The notes below the pieces were generated by a model. That model was not told the origin of the DNA. It saw only the letters and a list, made by a program, of their open reading frames with translations, and did no database searches. A stretch of 64,000 bases of DNA from Sciscionella marina DSM 45152 (lineage in GTDB: Bacteria; Actinomycetota; Actinomycetes; Mycobacteriales; Pseudonocardiaceae): assembly GCF_000379465.1 (NCBI RefSeq), contig NZ_KB905396.1, forward strand, positions 1 through 64,000, given 5' to 3'. The translations under genes were made by a program, and so were the position numbers. Positions within the stretch are counted from its first letter, which is position 1. Every line of letters starts with the position of its first letter. Positions 16,149 through 24,972 of this stretch are shown in pieces.

Positions 16149-19100
16149 TCACTCTGGCGGGATCCACGAGATCTGCATCAGCTGCTTGCCCGCCTTGCGG
16201 GTGATGAGCGTGCCCCTGCCGGGCGGCATCTGGGACGGGCGCACCCCGCCCCACAGGTCACCCTCATCGCGGGAACCCGAACCGACGAACCCTGGCGCGG
16301 AGATCTCCTTGAGCTTGCCGACCACCGGGTCGAAGCTGGTCCGCGAGGCACCACCGCTGCGCCGGGTCACGATCATGTGCAGCCCGACGTCCTTGGCCTG
16401 TGGAAGGAACTCACCGAGCGGCTGCAGCGGGTTCCCGCTCTGCGTCGCGACCAGGTCGTAGTCGTCCACGATCACGAACAGCTCGGGACCCTTCCACCAG
16501 GAGCGGTTCTTCAACTGGTCCTGGGTGACATCCGGTCCGGGGATCCTACCCTGCATCGAGCCCTTGATGTCCCCGACGAACTCGTTGAGCTGGGCCGCCG
16601 AGACCGCGTACCCGAGCAGGTGATCGGACTCGATGAATCCGAGCATCGTGCGCCGGTAGTCGACGAGCACGATGACCGCTTCCTTGGACGTGTACTTCTC
16701 GGTGATCCCGCGGCAGATGGTGCGCAGCAGGTTCGTCTTGCCCGCCTCGCCGTCGGTGAACGCCACCAGGTGCGAGTCCGCGTCGAAGTCCAGGCAGACC
16801 GGGGCGAGCGCGTCCTCGTCCACCCCGATCGGGATGAGCCTGCGCCCTCCGGTGTCCTCCGGGAGGAGCCGGGCGACCTCGTCGTACCCGATCATCTCGG
16901 GCAGCAGCCGGACCGGCGGCGCATTGCGTCCGGTCCAGGCATCGGAGATCTTGCGCGCGGCGTCCTGCACCCCGTCGGCAACGGTCTCGTCGTCCGGAGA
17001 GGCGTCGATGCGCGGCAGGCCGACGAGGAAGTGCAGTTTGTCCCTGGAGAGACCGCGACCGGGCCTGCCCTCGGGCACGTTCTGCGCGAGCTTGCGGTCG
17101 GTCTCCGATTCGGAGGGGTCACCGAGGCGCAGCTCGAACCGGGTCCCGATGAGGTCCTTGACCGCGGGCCGCATCTCCGCCCAGCGGTTCGCGGTGATCA
17201 CCACGTGCACACCGTAGGAAAGCCCCTGGGCGATGACCCGCTGTGCGGAGTCCTCCAGCGACTCGAATTCGTTGCGGAAATTCGCCCAGCCGTCGATGAA
17301 CAGGAACACGTCGCCGAACGGGTCCTCCTTGAGTTCCCCGCGGCGGCGCCGGTTGCGGAAATCGGTCATCGAGTCCACGCCGAGCTCGCGGAACCGGCGC
17401 TCCCGGTCCGCGATCAGCTGCACCATCTCGGCGATCATCCGGCGCGCCAGATCGGGATCGAGCCTGCTGGCCACGCCACCGGTGTGCGGCAGCGACTGCA
17501 GACCGCCGAGCGTTCCACCACCGAGATCGAGCGCGTAGAACTGCACTTCCTCCGGGGTGTGGGTGAGCGCGAGCGAGACCATCATCGTGCGCAGCAGCAT
17601 CGACTTACCGGACTGCGGCCCGCCGACGACCAGCCCGTGCCCCGCGGCACCGGAGAAATCCGCCCACAACAGGTCGCGGCGCTGTTCATAGGGCTTGTCC
17701 ACCAGCCCGAACGGCACCTGGAGCCGGCCATTGCCGTAGAAACCCGCCGGGGTGAGCCCGCGGTCCTCGGACGGACCGATCGGCGGGAGCAACTGGTCCA
17801 GCGAGGGCGGCTCGTCCAGCGGCGGCAGCCACACCTCGTGCGCGGGCGGGCCCTGGCCGATGAGCCTGCCGATGATCAGGTCCAGCTGAGTCGGCTCGTT
17901 CGACTCGTCTTCCTTCTTCTCCGGCTCCTCGACGGCCTGCGGCTGCTCCGGTTCGGGCGGTTTCTCGATGAAGTCCGGGACGAACATCTGCGGTTTGCGG
18001 CTCAGCGAGACCGGGGAACTGCGCACCACCGGCTGCATCCCCGAAGGGCGCCACGGACCGGAGACGTAGGCCGCCTTGAACCGCACCATCGGCTCACCCT
18101 GGATGGCCAGGTACCCGGAACCCGGGATGGGCGGGAGCTCGTACGCGTCCGGGACCCCGATCGCGGACCGGGATTCCGCCGCGGAGAACGTCTTGAGACC
18201 GATGCGGTAGGACAGGTAGGTGTCCAGGCCGCGCAGCTTGCCCTCCTCGAGGCGCTGCGAGGCGAGCAGCATGTGCATCTGCAGTGAACGGCCGACCCGG
18301 CCGATCTGCAGGAACAGGTCGATGAAGTCCGGCTTCGCGGTCAGCATCTCGGAGAACTCGTCGATCACGATGAACAGCGCGGGAAGCGGATCGAGATCGG
18401 CGCCGTTCTCGCGCATCTTCTCGTAGTCCCACACGTTCTTCGCGTTCGCCTTGGCCAGCTGCTCCTGGCGGCGGGCGCACTCACCGGCGATCGCGTCCCG
18501 CATACGGTCCACCAGGGTCAGGTCGCCCTCGAGGTTCGTGATGGTCGCCGCGACATGCGGGGCCTCGTCGAACCCGTTGAAGGTCGCACCACCCTTGAAG
18601 TCGACCAGGATCATGTTCAGCGCCGTGGATGAGTGCGTGGCCAGCATGCCGAGCACCAGGGTGCGCAGGAACTCCGACTTACCGGAACCGGTGGCGCCGA
18701 CACAGAGCCCGTGCGGGCCCATGCCTTCCTCGGCGGCCTCCTTGATGTCCAGTTCGACCGGCTGACCGCTTTCCCCGACCCCGAAGGTGACCCGGTAGCG
18801 GTCCCGTTTCGGCCGCGGCCGCCAGGCCTGCTGCACGTCGAAGGTCATCGGGTCGCCGGGGATGCCGAGCAGTTCGAGCATGCCCGGATTGGACAGCAGC
18901 GGCTCCTCGTCACCGGGGCCCTCGGCGGCCACCCCGACCCGGTACGGAGCGAGCTTGCGGGCCAGCGCCTCGGCCTCGACCACGGAGAGCTGGTCGGGAG
19001 TGCCGAACCATTCCACGCCGCCCGCGTTGCGCGCGCCGAGCTGATCCCCCTCGACCACGAGCCGCAGCCCGCGCCGCGCGGTGAGCGAGCCGAGCGAGTT

Positions 19101-20138
19101 GCTCAGGTCGATCATGGTGACCCCGACGAGGCCCTCTTCGAGGATCAGCTGTTCCTCACCGTGGATCTCGCCGTCGTCGATGACGATGATGACCTGCGCC
19201 TGATCGTTGGCGGGCGGGGTGTTGCGGGTGAACCGCTGACGGTCCCCGATCACCTCGTGCAGCATCTGCTCGATCCCGCCGAGCGAGGGGGCGATCATCC
19301 GCACCGGCCCGATGCCGTCGGTCTCGGTGGGGTGCTGGGTGTGCGGCAGCCACTTGGCCCATTCCCACTCGGCCTTGGTGCGGCCCGCGGAGACCACCGC
19401 GATCATCACGTCCTCGGGCGTGTGGAAGGTGGCCAGCTGTCCGAGCAGGGCCCTGGTGAACGCCCGTGCCTTGGCGCGTTCCCCGCCGATACCGATGGCC
19501 GCGAACCCGCGCACGCTCGAGGCGATGGGCAGGTCGGTGACGATCGAGTGCGCGCGCACGAACCGGCGCAGCGCGAGCGTGGAGATCGGCTCGAGTTCGT
19601 CGACCGGACCGGTCTGCGGCGGGACGAGCCTGCTCGCCAGCCGCTGCGAGCCACGGCCGACGCGCACGTGGCAGAAGTCGGAGTCCGAGGGGCGCCGCTC
19701 CCACATCCTGCGGGTCGAGACCAGCGACCACAGCGTCGCCGGATCGGGCAGGTTCCAGTCCCGCTCGCGGCGCTGCTCCTCGGTCGCCTCGCGGGCGCGC
19801 TCCCGCATCTGGCCGAGGTACCGCAGGTAGTCCTTGCGGTCCTCGTTCATCTCGGCTTTCTTGTTGCCGCCCTGACCGCCCCGGCCGGCCATCATCCCGA
19901 TGGTCGAGATCATGAACATGCCACCGAACAGCAGCGAAGTGGGGTTCCCCTTCGAGCTGGTGAACATGAAGGCCATCATCCCGACCGAGGCCACGATCAT
20001 GACCGCGGGAAGCAGCTTCATGACGATGTTGCCCGGGATGACCCGCGGCACCTCGGGCGGCGGCTCGAGGTGCACCTCGCCACCAGGCGGTTTGGGTGCC
20101 GCCAACCGAGCGGAGCGCCTGAACTGCACCGTGCTCAC
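16149..20138 (-). CDS. eccC: Type VII secretion ATPase EccC
   Basis: The motor of the ESX translocon: 1329 residues with two N-terminal TM helices (~41-58, ~67-84) and three FtsK/SpoIIIE ATPase domains in one chain. Domain 1 has Walker A GATGSGKS (481-488) and Walker B VIDEF (~591-595). Domain 2 has GGPQSGKS (839-846) but FLFIDGW in place of a Walker B glutamate. Domain 3 has DGEAGKT (1129-1135), missing the first Walker A glycine. An active first domain with regulatory later domains is usual for EccC. The GTG start at 20138 overlaps a 26-codon mini-ORF by GTGA. Confidence 0.96.
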   Translation of the reverse strand: MSTVQFRRSARLAAPKPPGGEVHLEPPPEVPRVIPGNIVMKLLPAVMIVASVGMMAFMFTSSKGNPTSLLFGGMFMISTIGMMAGRGGQGGNKKAEMNEDRKDYLRYLGQMRERAREATEEQRRERDWNLPDPATLWSLVSTRRMWERRPSDSDFCHVRVGRGSQRLASRLVPPQTGPVDELEPISTLALRRFVRAHSIVTDLPIASSVRGFAAIGIGGERAKARAFTRALLGQLATFHTPEDVMIAVVSAGRTKAEWEWAKWLPHTQHPTETDGIGPVRMIAPSLGGIEQMLHEVIGDRQRFTRNTPPANDQAQVIIVIDDGEIHGEEQLILEEGLVGVTMIDLSNSLGSLTARRGLRLVVEGDQLGARNAGGVEWFGTPDQLSVVEAEALARKLAPYRVGVAAEGPGDEEPLLSNPGMLELLGIPGDPMTFDVQQAWRPRPKRDRYRVTFGVGESGQPVELDIKEAAEEGMGPHGLCVGATGSGKSEFLRTLVLGMLATHSSTALNMILVDFKGGATFNGFDEAPHVAATITNLEGDLTLVDRMRDAIAGECARRQEQLAKANAKNVWDYEKMRENGADLDPLPALFIVIDEFSEMLTAKPDFIDLFLQIGRVGRSLQMHMLLASQRLEEGKLRGLDTYLSYRIGLKTFSAAESRSAIGVPDAYELPPIPGSGYLAIQGEPMVRFKAAYVSGPWRPSGMQPVVRSSPVSLSRKPQMFVPDFIEKPPEPEQPQAVEEPEKKEDESNEPTQLDLIIGRLIGQGPPAHEVWLPPLDEPPSLDQLLPPIGPSEDRGLTPAGFYGNGRLQVPFGLVDKPYEQRRDLLWADFSGAAGHGLVVGGPQSGKSMLLRTMMVSLALTHTPEEVQFYALDLGGGTLGGLQSLPHTGGVASRLDPDLARRMIAEMVQLIADRERRFRELGVDSMTDFRNRRRRGELKEDPFGDVFLFIDGWANFRNEFESLEDSAQRVIAQGLSYGVHVVITANRWAEMRPAVKDLIGTRFELRLGDPSESETDRKLAQNVPEGRPGRGLSRDKLHFLVGLPRIDASPDDETVADGVQDAARKISDAWTGRNAPPVRLLPEMIGYDEVARLLPEDTGGRRLIPIGVDEDALAPVCLDFDADSHLVAFTDGEAGKTNLLRTICRGITEKYTSKEAVIVLVDYRRTMLGFIESDHLLGYAVSAAQLNEFVGDIKGSMQGRIPGPDVTQDQLKNRSWWKGPELFVIVDDYDLVATQSGNPLQPLGEFLPQAKDVGLHMIVTRRSGGASRTSFDPVVGKLKEISAPGFVGSGSRDEGDLWGGVRPSQMPPGRGTLITRKAGKQLMQISWIPPE

Positions 20139-20215
20139 GATTGCTCCTCGCTAACGCTCGTCACCATCGCTCGCGAGGCTGCTGTGTCCTCTGGTTCGCT
20201 CGCAAGCTCACTCAC
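20135..20215 (-). CDS. Mini-ORF 2 of tandem start-stop cassette, coupled to eccC
   Basis: A 26-codon reading frame starting GTG AGT GAG CTT (VSELASEPED...) and ending SEEQS-TGA. Its TGA overlaps the eccC GTG in a GTGA, and its last codons carry the eccC ribosome site GAGGAG. Its own start overlaps the stop of the preceding identical-type mini-ORF. Whether the peptide matters, or only the act of translation, is unknown. Confidence 0.5.
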   Translation of the reverse strand: MSELASEPEDTAASRAMVTSVSEEQS

Positions 20216-20289
20216 GATTGCTCCTCGCTAACGCTCGTCACCATCGCTCGCGAGGCTGCTGTGTCCCCTGGTTCGCTCGCAAGCTCACT
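20136..20289. repeat. Two tandem 77-bp repeats upstream of eccC
   Basis: Units 20136-20212 and 20213-20289 are almost identical; one visible difference is TCCTCTGG versus TCCCCTGG. A partial third unit begins at 20290. Each unit carries a start codon, a 26-codon frame and a ribosome-binding site in register with the next start. A related single unit lies at 24895-24972. Confidence 0.92.
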
Positions 20290-20292
20290 CAC
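20212..20292 (-). CDS. Mini-ORF 1 of tandem start-stop cassette
   Basis: First 26-codon mini-ORF (VSELASEPGDT...), preceded by GAGGAG with 5-nt spacing. It overlaps mini-ORF 2 by the same GTGA junction. The chain mini-ORF 1, mini-ORF 2, eccC would allow ribosomes to terminate and reinitiate twice before reaching eccC. Confidence 0.5.
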   Translation of the reverse strand: MSELASEPGDTAASRAMVTSVSEEQS

Positions 20293-20537
20293 GATTTCTC
20301 CTCGAGCGTCTGGTCCCCGACTTTTCCCTGCTTTCCCTACCAGATCGCCCCTACGGATGGGAAAGATCTGGCAAAGTCACCGATGTTCGCCCGCGCCCCG
20401 GGCACTCGGACGGATGACGGTCGACCGGCTACCCGTCCGCACACCGGCGTGCACATACTAGGGTGCCTGCCAGAGTATCGGGCGGACGCAGTAGAACCAT
20501 TCGGACATCGCAGCAGAGGCGAAGTAGGGGGCCAGAG

Positions 20538-21935
20538 GTGGCAACCAGCACGACCGTGTTTTCCCGGGTGACCGTTGTCGCCCCGAGTACGCGTATCGAT
20601 GTCGCACTACCCGCGGACGTCTCGATCGCGGATCTGATGCCGATGATCCTGGACATGGCCAGAGAGAACAGCCCCGACGGCGGTGCCCGGCACGGTGGCT
20701 GGGCCCTGGCCAAACTGGGCGGCGAACAGCTCGATCCCGGGCACACCCTGGCCTCGCTCGGCATCGTCGACGGCGACCTGCTGCAGCTGCGCAAGCGCTC
20801 GGACAATCCGCCGCCGCCGCTCTACGACGACGTGGTGGACGCGATCGCCGCGGCCACTCCGGGCAGCTTCCGCCCGTGGACCAAGACCACCGCGCGGCGG
20901 ATCGCGCACATCGGAGCGGGTGCCGCACTGGTCGCCGCCGCGCTCGCGCTGTTCTACGCCGGCCCCTTCGGCGGTGGCCCCAGCATCGGACCGGCTGTCG
21001 CCGGCGGGGTCGCGGCACTCGTGCTCATCGGCATCGCCGGTTCGCTGGCCAGGGTGTACGACGCGCCGGGGACCGCGGTGCTCATCTCCGCGGCCGGGGC
21101 GATCCCGATGGCCTTCATCGCCGGGCTCTACGCGGTGCCCGAGGGACCGAAGGCACCGAACCTGCTGCTCGGCTCGGTGCTCATCGTGGTGTTCGCGGCG
21201 GCCTCGATCTGGCTGATCGGCCGCGGGGTCACGGTGTTCATCGCGTTCGGCGCGGCCGGGGTACTCGGCTTCGTCGCGTTCCTGATCGGCACCTTCGTGG
21301 ACGCCACCCCGGCGGCCATCGCCTCCGGTGCGGCCGCGGTCGCGCTCGTGGGCATCTCGCTGCTGCCGAGGGTGACCATCCAGCTGGCCCGGCTGCCGCT
21401 GCCGAACGTCCCGACCAATGCCGAGGACCTCAAGGAAACCGGCCCGTTCCCGGATTTCGCGCAGATCGAGAAGCGCTCCGGGATGGCGCACGAGTACCTG
21501 ACCGGCCTGATCGTCGGCTGCGGGGCGGTCGCGGCCGTCTCCGCGATCGTCACCGCGGGCCATGGCACGATCTGGGGTTTCCTACTGGCGATCGTGATCT
21601 CTTTGGTGCTCATGCTGCGCGGCCGCAGCTACGCGAACGGCGCGCAGGCGATCGCCCTGCTCGCGACCGGGATGGTCGCCGCGGCCGGGGTGGCCATCGG
21701 CTGGCTCACCGAGTCCTCCCCGCTGACCAGGATCCTCTACATCTTCGGGGTGCTCGTCATCGTGGCGGCCGCCTCGCTGGTGATCGGCGTGATCTTCCCC
21801 GAGCAGAAGTTCTCCCCGGTCATGCGCCGCACCGTGGACATCATCGAGGGCGTGCTCATCGCGGCGGTGCTGCCGCTCGCGCTCGCCGTCATGGAGCTCT
21901 ACGACACGGTGCGTCACCTCCGTATCGGTGGCTGA
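20538..21935 (+). CDS. eccD: Type VII secretion integral membrane protein EccD
   Basis: The central membrane channel component of the ESX complex; 465 residues. An N-terminal ubiquitin-like YukD domain (residues ~5-85, VFSRVTVVAPSTRIDVALP ... LASLGIVDGDLLQLRK) is followed by about eleven TM helices. The GTG at 20538 was chosen, with AGGGGG upstream; the 25 extra residues of the longer frame are Arg/Ser-rich and unlike the family. It is divergent from eccC, with the mini-ORF cassettes between, and is followed 31 nt later by the mycosin gene. Confidence 0.94.
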   Translation: MATSTTVFSRVTVVAPSTRIDVALPADVSIADLMPMILDMARENSPDGGARHGGWALAKLGGEQLDPGHTLASLGIVDGDLLQLRKRSDNPPPPLYDDVVDAIAAATPGSFRPWTKTTARRIAHIGAGAALVAAALALFYAGPFGGGPSIGPAVAGGVAALVLIGIAGSLARVYDAPGTAVLISAAGAIPMAFIAGLYAVPEGPKAPNLLLGSVLIVVFAAASIWLIGRGVTVFIAFGAAGVLGFVAFLIGTFVDATPAAIASGAAAVALVGISLLPRVTIQLARLPLPNVPTNAEDLKETGPFPDFAQIEKRSGMAHEYLTGLIVGCGAVAAVSAIVTAGHGTIWGFLLAIVISLVLMLRGRSYANGAQAIALLATGMVAAAGVAIGWLTESSPLTRILYIFGVLVIVAAASLVIGVIFPEQKFSPVMRRTVDIIEGVLIAAVLPLALAVMELYDTVRHLRIGG

Positions 21936-21966
21936 AGCTCGAGGACGCGAAAAGGGGAGGCAGTAC

Positions 21967-23580
21967 GTGAGTAGCCGCGCGAACAACGGAAAGCGGATGC
22001 GCGCAACGCTTCGCACGAACCGCCCCGCGCGGATGGTGACCGCCTGCGCCATCGTGCTCGGCCTCGCGGTACCGCTCGGCATGCCCGCGGCCGCCGCGCC
22101 ACCGCCGCCCTCCGGGGACCAGCCGCCATCCGATGGGCAGCAGCCCCCGGGCGGGCAACAACCTCCGGGTGGTGGCCAGCAGGGTGCCCCCACCCTGCCG
22201 AGCGTTCCCACGATCACCCAGGAGTGGGGACCGAAACCGCCGCCCTCGGCACCGGTTCCACCTCCCGCTGCGACCCCGCCCTCGCCCCAGGACGGCGGGT
22301 ACGACAAGAAGTCCGAGTGCATCCGTTCGGGCGTCTCGCTCCCGCTCACCAGGAAGCCGTGGCCGCAGGACCAGCTCGCGATCAACAAGGCGCACAAGTT
22401 CGCCACCGGTGCGGGCAACACTGTCGCGGTGATCGACACCGGCGTCTCCCAGCACGACTACCTCGGGCAGCGGCTGCTCGGCGGCGGGGACTACATCGAG
22501 CCGGGCGGCGACGGGCGCGAGGACTGTGATGGACACGGCACCGAGGTCGCCGGGATCATCGCGGCGAACTCGCACGAGACCGTTGGCTTCAACGGAATGG
22601 CCCCGGACTCGAACATCCTGTCCATCCGCACGAACTCCAGCCTGTACGAATCGAAGGGGGAGACCGCGGACGGCCAGAAGCAGCCGCCGGGCACCATCGA
22701 ATCGCTGGCCAGCGCGATCATGTGGTCGTTGAAGAAGTCCCACGACCTCAACACCAATCTCGTCGCCATCAACATCTCGCTGACCTCCTGCATCGCCAAC
22801 CCCGGCGCGCTCGATCAGCACTACAAGGACCTGCTCGCGGCGGTGAAGGCCGCCACCAAACAGGGCGTCGTCGTGGTCGCCGCGGCCGGGAACAAGGCGG
22901 GCGAACAGGGCAAGGGCTGTACGCAGAACAACGACGACCCGGACCCGAGCAAGCTCAAGTCGATCCCCATCCCGCCGTGGCTGGGCAAGGATGTGCTCTC
23001 GGTCGGTTCGATCGGGCAGAGCGGTGCACCCTCCGGGTTCTCCATCGCCGGGCCATGGGTCGGCGTGGCCGCTCCCGGGGAGAACCTGATCTCCCTCGAC
23101 CCGGGTTCCCCGGACAAGCTGGTGAACCGCACCATCGAGGTGAACGCGGGCGAGAGCTCCAGCGGTGGCAGCCAGCAACCGACCCCGATCCAGGGCACCA
23201 GCTTCGCCGCGCCGTACGTCTCCGGGCTCGTCTCGCTGTTGCGGGAGAAGTTCCCGAAGGGCCAGTTCTCGGCGCAGGACATCATCCGGCGCATCGAGAT
23301 GACCGCGCAGCACCCCGGTGGCCCCGATGGCCGCAACAGCCAGGTCGGCTATGGGCTGATCAACCCGATCGCCGCGCTCACCGCAAACATCCCGGCGGAG
23401 AACGGCGGGGTTCCGGACAAGGCCGTGTCCATCCCCGCCGAGCTGCCACCGCCCTACGACGGGAGCAACACCCCGATGACGGTGGCGCTCGCCGGTGGTT
23501 TCGGTGCCCTGCTGCTGCTCGTGCTCACCGCGTTCGTGATGCACACGGTGAAGCGCTCGCGGGAACGGCGCGGACCGTAG
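21967..23580 (+). CDS. mycP: Type VII secretion-associated serine protease mycosin
   Basis: A membrane-anchored subtilisin (S8) that stabilises and processes at the ESX complex. The 537 residues contain a signal peptide (VTACAIVLGLAVPLGMPAAAA, ~24-44) and a Pro/Gln-rich extension to ~110. The catalytic triad is Asp157 (VIDTG), His190 (DGHGTE) and Ser412 (GTSFAAP), with oxyanion Asn309. A C-terminal TM (~497-519) ends in a basic tail. GTG 21967 follows GGGGAGG. The long Pro-rich pre-region resembles the propeptide-like extension of mycosins. Its TAG stop is the first part of repeat copy C. Confidence 0.95.
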   Translation: MSSRANNGKRMRATLRTNRPARMVTACAIVLGLAVPLGMPAAAAPPPPSGDQPPSDGQQPPGGQQPPGGGQQGAPTLPSVPTITQEWGPKPPPSAPVPPPAATPPSPQDGGYDKKSECIRSGVSLPLTRKPWPQDQLAINKAHKFATGAGNTVAVIDTGVSQHDYLGQRLLGGGDYIEPGGDGREDCDGHGTEVAGIIAANSHETVGFNGMAPDSNILSIRTNSSLYESKGETADGQKQPPGTIESLASAIMWSLKKSHDLNTNLVAINISLTSCIANPGALDQHYKDLLAAVKAATKQGVVVVAAAGNKAGEQGKGCTQNNDDPDPSKLKSIPIPPWLGKDVLSVGSIGQSGAPSGFSIAGPWVGVAAPGENLISLDPGSPDKLVNRTIEVNAGESSSGGSQQPTPIQGTSFAAPYVSGLVSLLREKFPKGQFSAQDIIRRIEMTAQHPGGPDGRNSQVGYGLINPIAALTANIPAENGGVPDKAVSIPAELPPPYDGSNTPMTVALAGGFGALLLLVLTAFVMHTVKRSRERRGP

Positions 23581-23767
23581 GGCGCGTCTGACAATCCCCT
23601 AGCCTGCCGCGCCGCGACGTCGGCGGCACGCCGCGAAGGAGCGCAATCACCACAGCTGCCGCTATGGCTCAATCCTCCGCCTTGCCGATCTCGGACGCGG
23701 GGTGACCCGCGGGACACCTCCACACTGACTCCCGCTCGCGACGGCAGTGGATCACCGGACACACCCT
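23579..23767. repeat. Dispersed inverted-repeat element, copy C (longest)
   Basis: A 189-bp element filling the convergent gap between mycP and the next gene. Left end AGGGCGCGTCTGACAATCCC pairs with right end GGATCACCGGACACACCCT. Its right end (GGTGTGTCCGGTGATCCACT when read on the minus strand) and its left end both recur in copy D, which lacks the middle. No open frame of note lies inside. Confidence 0.8.
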
Positions 23768-23773
23768 GGGCGG

Positions 23774-24898
23774 CTACTCTGATCGGGGCGGTGGATCGTA
23801 CTCCGCGCCGATCACCGGGGGTGCGGTCGCTTCCGGGTTACCGAAGAGGTCCGCGGCATCCGAGGTGAGCCCGCGCTTGCGCTGATACTCCTGATCACCA
23901 CCGGCGCCACCGCCCATGCCGCCACCCATCATCGGCATGCCGCCGAAGCCGCCCTGGCCGCCCGCGCTCGCCGCCGGTGCGGGCGCGCCGCCGCGTTCCG
24001 GGTGCGGGCCGGGTTCCTGCGCCGCCGCGCTCATCGGTCCCTGGCCGGGCTGACCGTCGCCGTGGCCCTCGCCGATCGGGAGAGTGCCGGAAACCGGCGC
24101 GAGGCCTCGGTTCGGATCGTTCGACGCGGCCGGACCGTCCGCGGCCGCGGGGGCGGTCGTAGCCGAGTCACCCGCCGCCGGTCCGGATTCCGTGCCGGAA
24201 ACCGGATTCGGCGCCACGGCGGCGAGTTCCCGGTGCTGCTCCGCTGCTCCGTGGTCCTGCGAGCCGGGCGATGGCGTGGCTTCTCCGGGGAAGGCGAACC
24301 GCCCCGGCATGGTGTGCCTCAGCTTTTCCCCGTCCCCGCCCGCGCCGTCCAGCTGCTCGCACATCCGCACGAAGGCGCGCAGTGCCTGGCGGATCGACTC
24401 GAACAGTTCCGCGCACGGCCGGTCGATCTCCTCGAGATGCTCGCACGCCTGCTGTTTGGCGGGCACCGGCATGGACAAGGCCTTGGACACGTCCTCCGCG
24501 CAGGCCGTGAGCACCTCCGCGAGCTTGTCCACCATGGAGCGCACCCCATCGGCGAGCTTGTCCAGGGCCTCGGCCATTGCGCTCATCGCGTCCGCGACAT
24601 CCACCCCGGCCGCGCCGACCGTGCCCATATAGGTCATGAACGCCTCGGCATCACGGCCCTGCCAGGTGGCGTCCAGGGTGCCGAGCGGCTTCTTCACCTC
24701 ATCGGTGACCGCGCTCGCCTGCTTCGCCGCGGTGCGCCAGCGATCGGCCTCCTCGTGCATGGCGCTCCACCGGCCGAGTACCGGCGTGAAGTACCGCTCC
24801 ACCGGGTCCTGGACGCCGAGTTTCGCGCAGGCATGGGAAAGATAGTCGAGCCGGTCCGCGGACCGCTGCTGGATCTCGTGCCCGTCCAGGCCGGTCAC
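23774..24898 (-). CDS. WXG-domain putative type VII substrate with Pro/Ala-rich tail
   Basis: A 374-residue protein. Residues ~1-190 are helical with a WXG turn WQG (79-81, DATWQGRDAEAF) and several Cys. Residues 200-330 are disordered Pro/Ala/Gly-rich. The C-terminus GGMPMMGGGMGGGAGGDQEYQRKR plus LFGNPE parallels the tail of the PPE-like protein at 7380-9971 (positions given here so both tails can be compared). The GTG start overlaps a mini-ORF stop (GTGA). Context and the shared tail suggest secretion by this ESX system; inferred. Confidence 0.75.
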   Translation of the reverse strand: MTGLDGHEIQQRSADRLDYLSHACAKLGVQDPVERYFTPVLGRWSAMHEEADRWRTAAKQASAVTDEVKKPLGTLDATWQGRDAEAFMTYMGTVGAAGVDVADAMSAMAEALDKLADGVRSMVDKLAEVLTACAEDVSKALSMPVPAKQQACEHLEEIDRPCAELFESIRQALRAFVRMCEQLDGAGGDGEKLRHTMPGRFAFPGEATPSPGSQDHGAAEQHRELAAVAPNPVSGTESGPAAGDSATTAPAAADGPAASNDPNRGLAPVSGTLPIGEGHGDGQPGQGPMSAAAQEPGPHPERGGAPAPAASAGGQGGFGGMPMMGGGMGGGAGGDQEYQRKRGLTSDAADLFGNPEATAPPVIGAEYDPPPRSE

Positions 24899-24972
24899 CG
24901 CCTTCGCTCCCTACGGGAGCTCGGCGCTTCCCGCCGGTGCTGTGTCTTTGATTCGCTCGCAAGCTCGCTCAT
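24895..24972 (-). CDS. Mini-ORF 3, single start-stop cassette bridging two ESX genes
   Basis: A 25-codon frame beginning MSELASESK and ending in Arg-rich codons. Its ATG overlaps the stop of the upstream gene in ATGA, and its TGA overlaps the next gene's GTG in GTGA. It therefore fills the whole gap with continuous coupling. The first nine codons match the cassettes before eccC. Confidence 0.5.
   Translation of the reverse strand: MSELASESKTQHRREAPSSRRERRR

Noticed and set aside
16005-20231. Long plus-strand frames antisense to eccC
   Set aside because: EccC is unmistakable on the minus strand; the antisense translations are Arg/Asp/Gly-rich with no motif or ribosome site.
20136-20289. Tandem repeats considered as a CRISPR array
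   Set aside because: Only two near-complete 77-bp units without spacers; they contain starts, stops and ribosome sites rather than repeat-spacer structure, and no cas gene is near.
23579-23767. Short gene in the mycP downstream gap
   Set aside because: The sequence belongs to a repeat family with inverted ends and no frame is conserved between copies.
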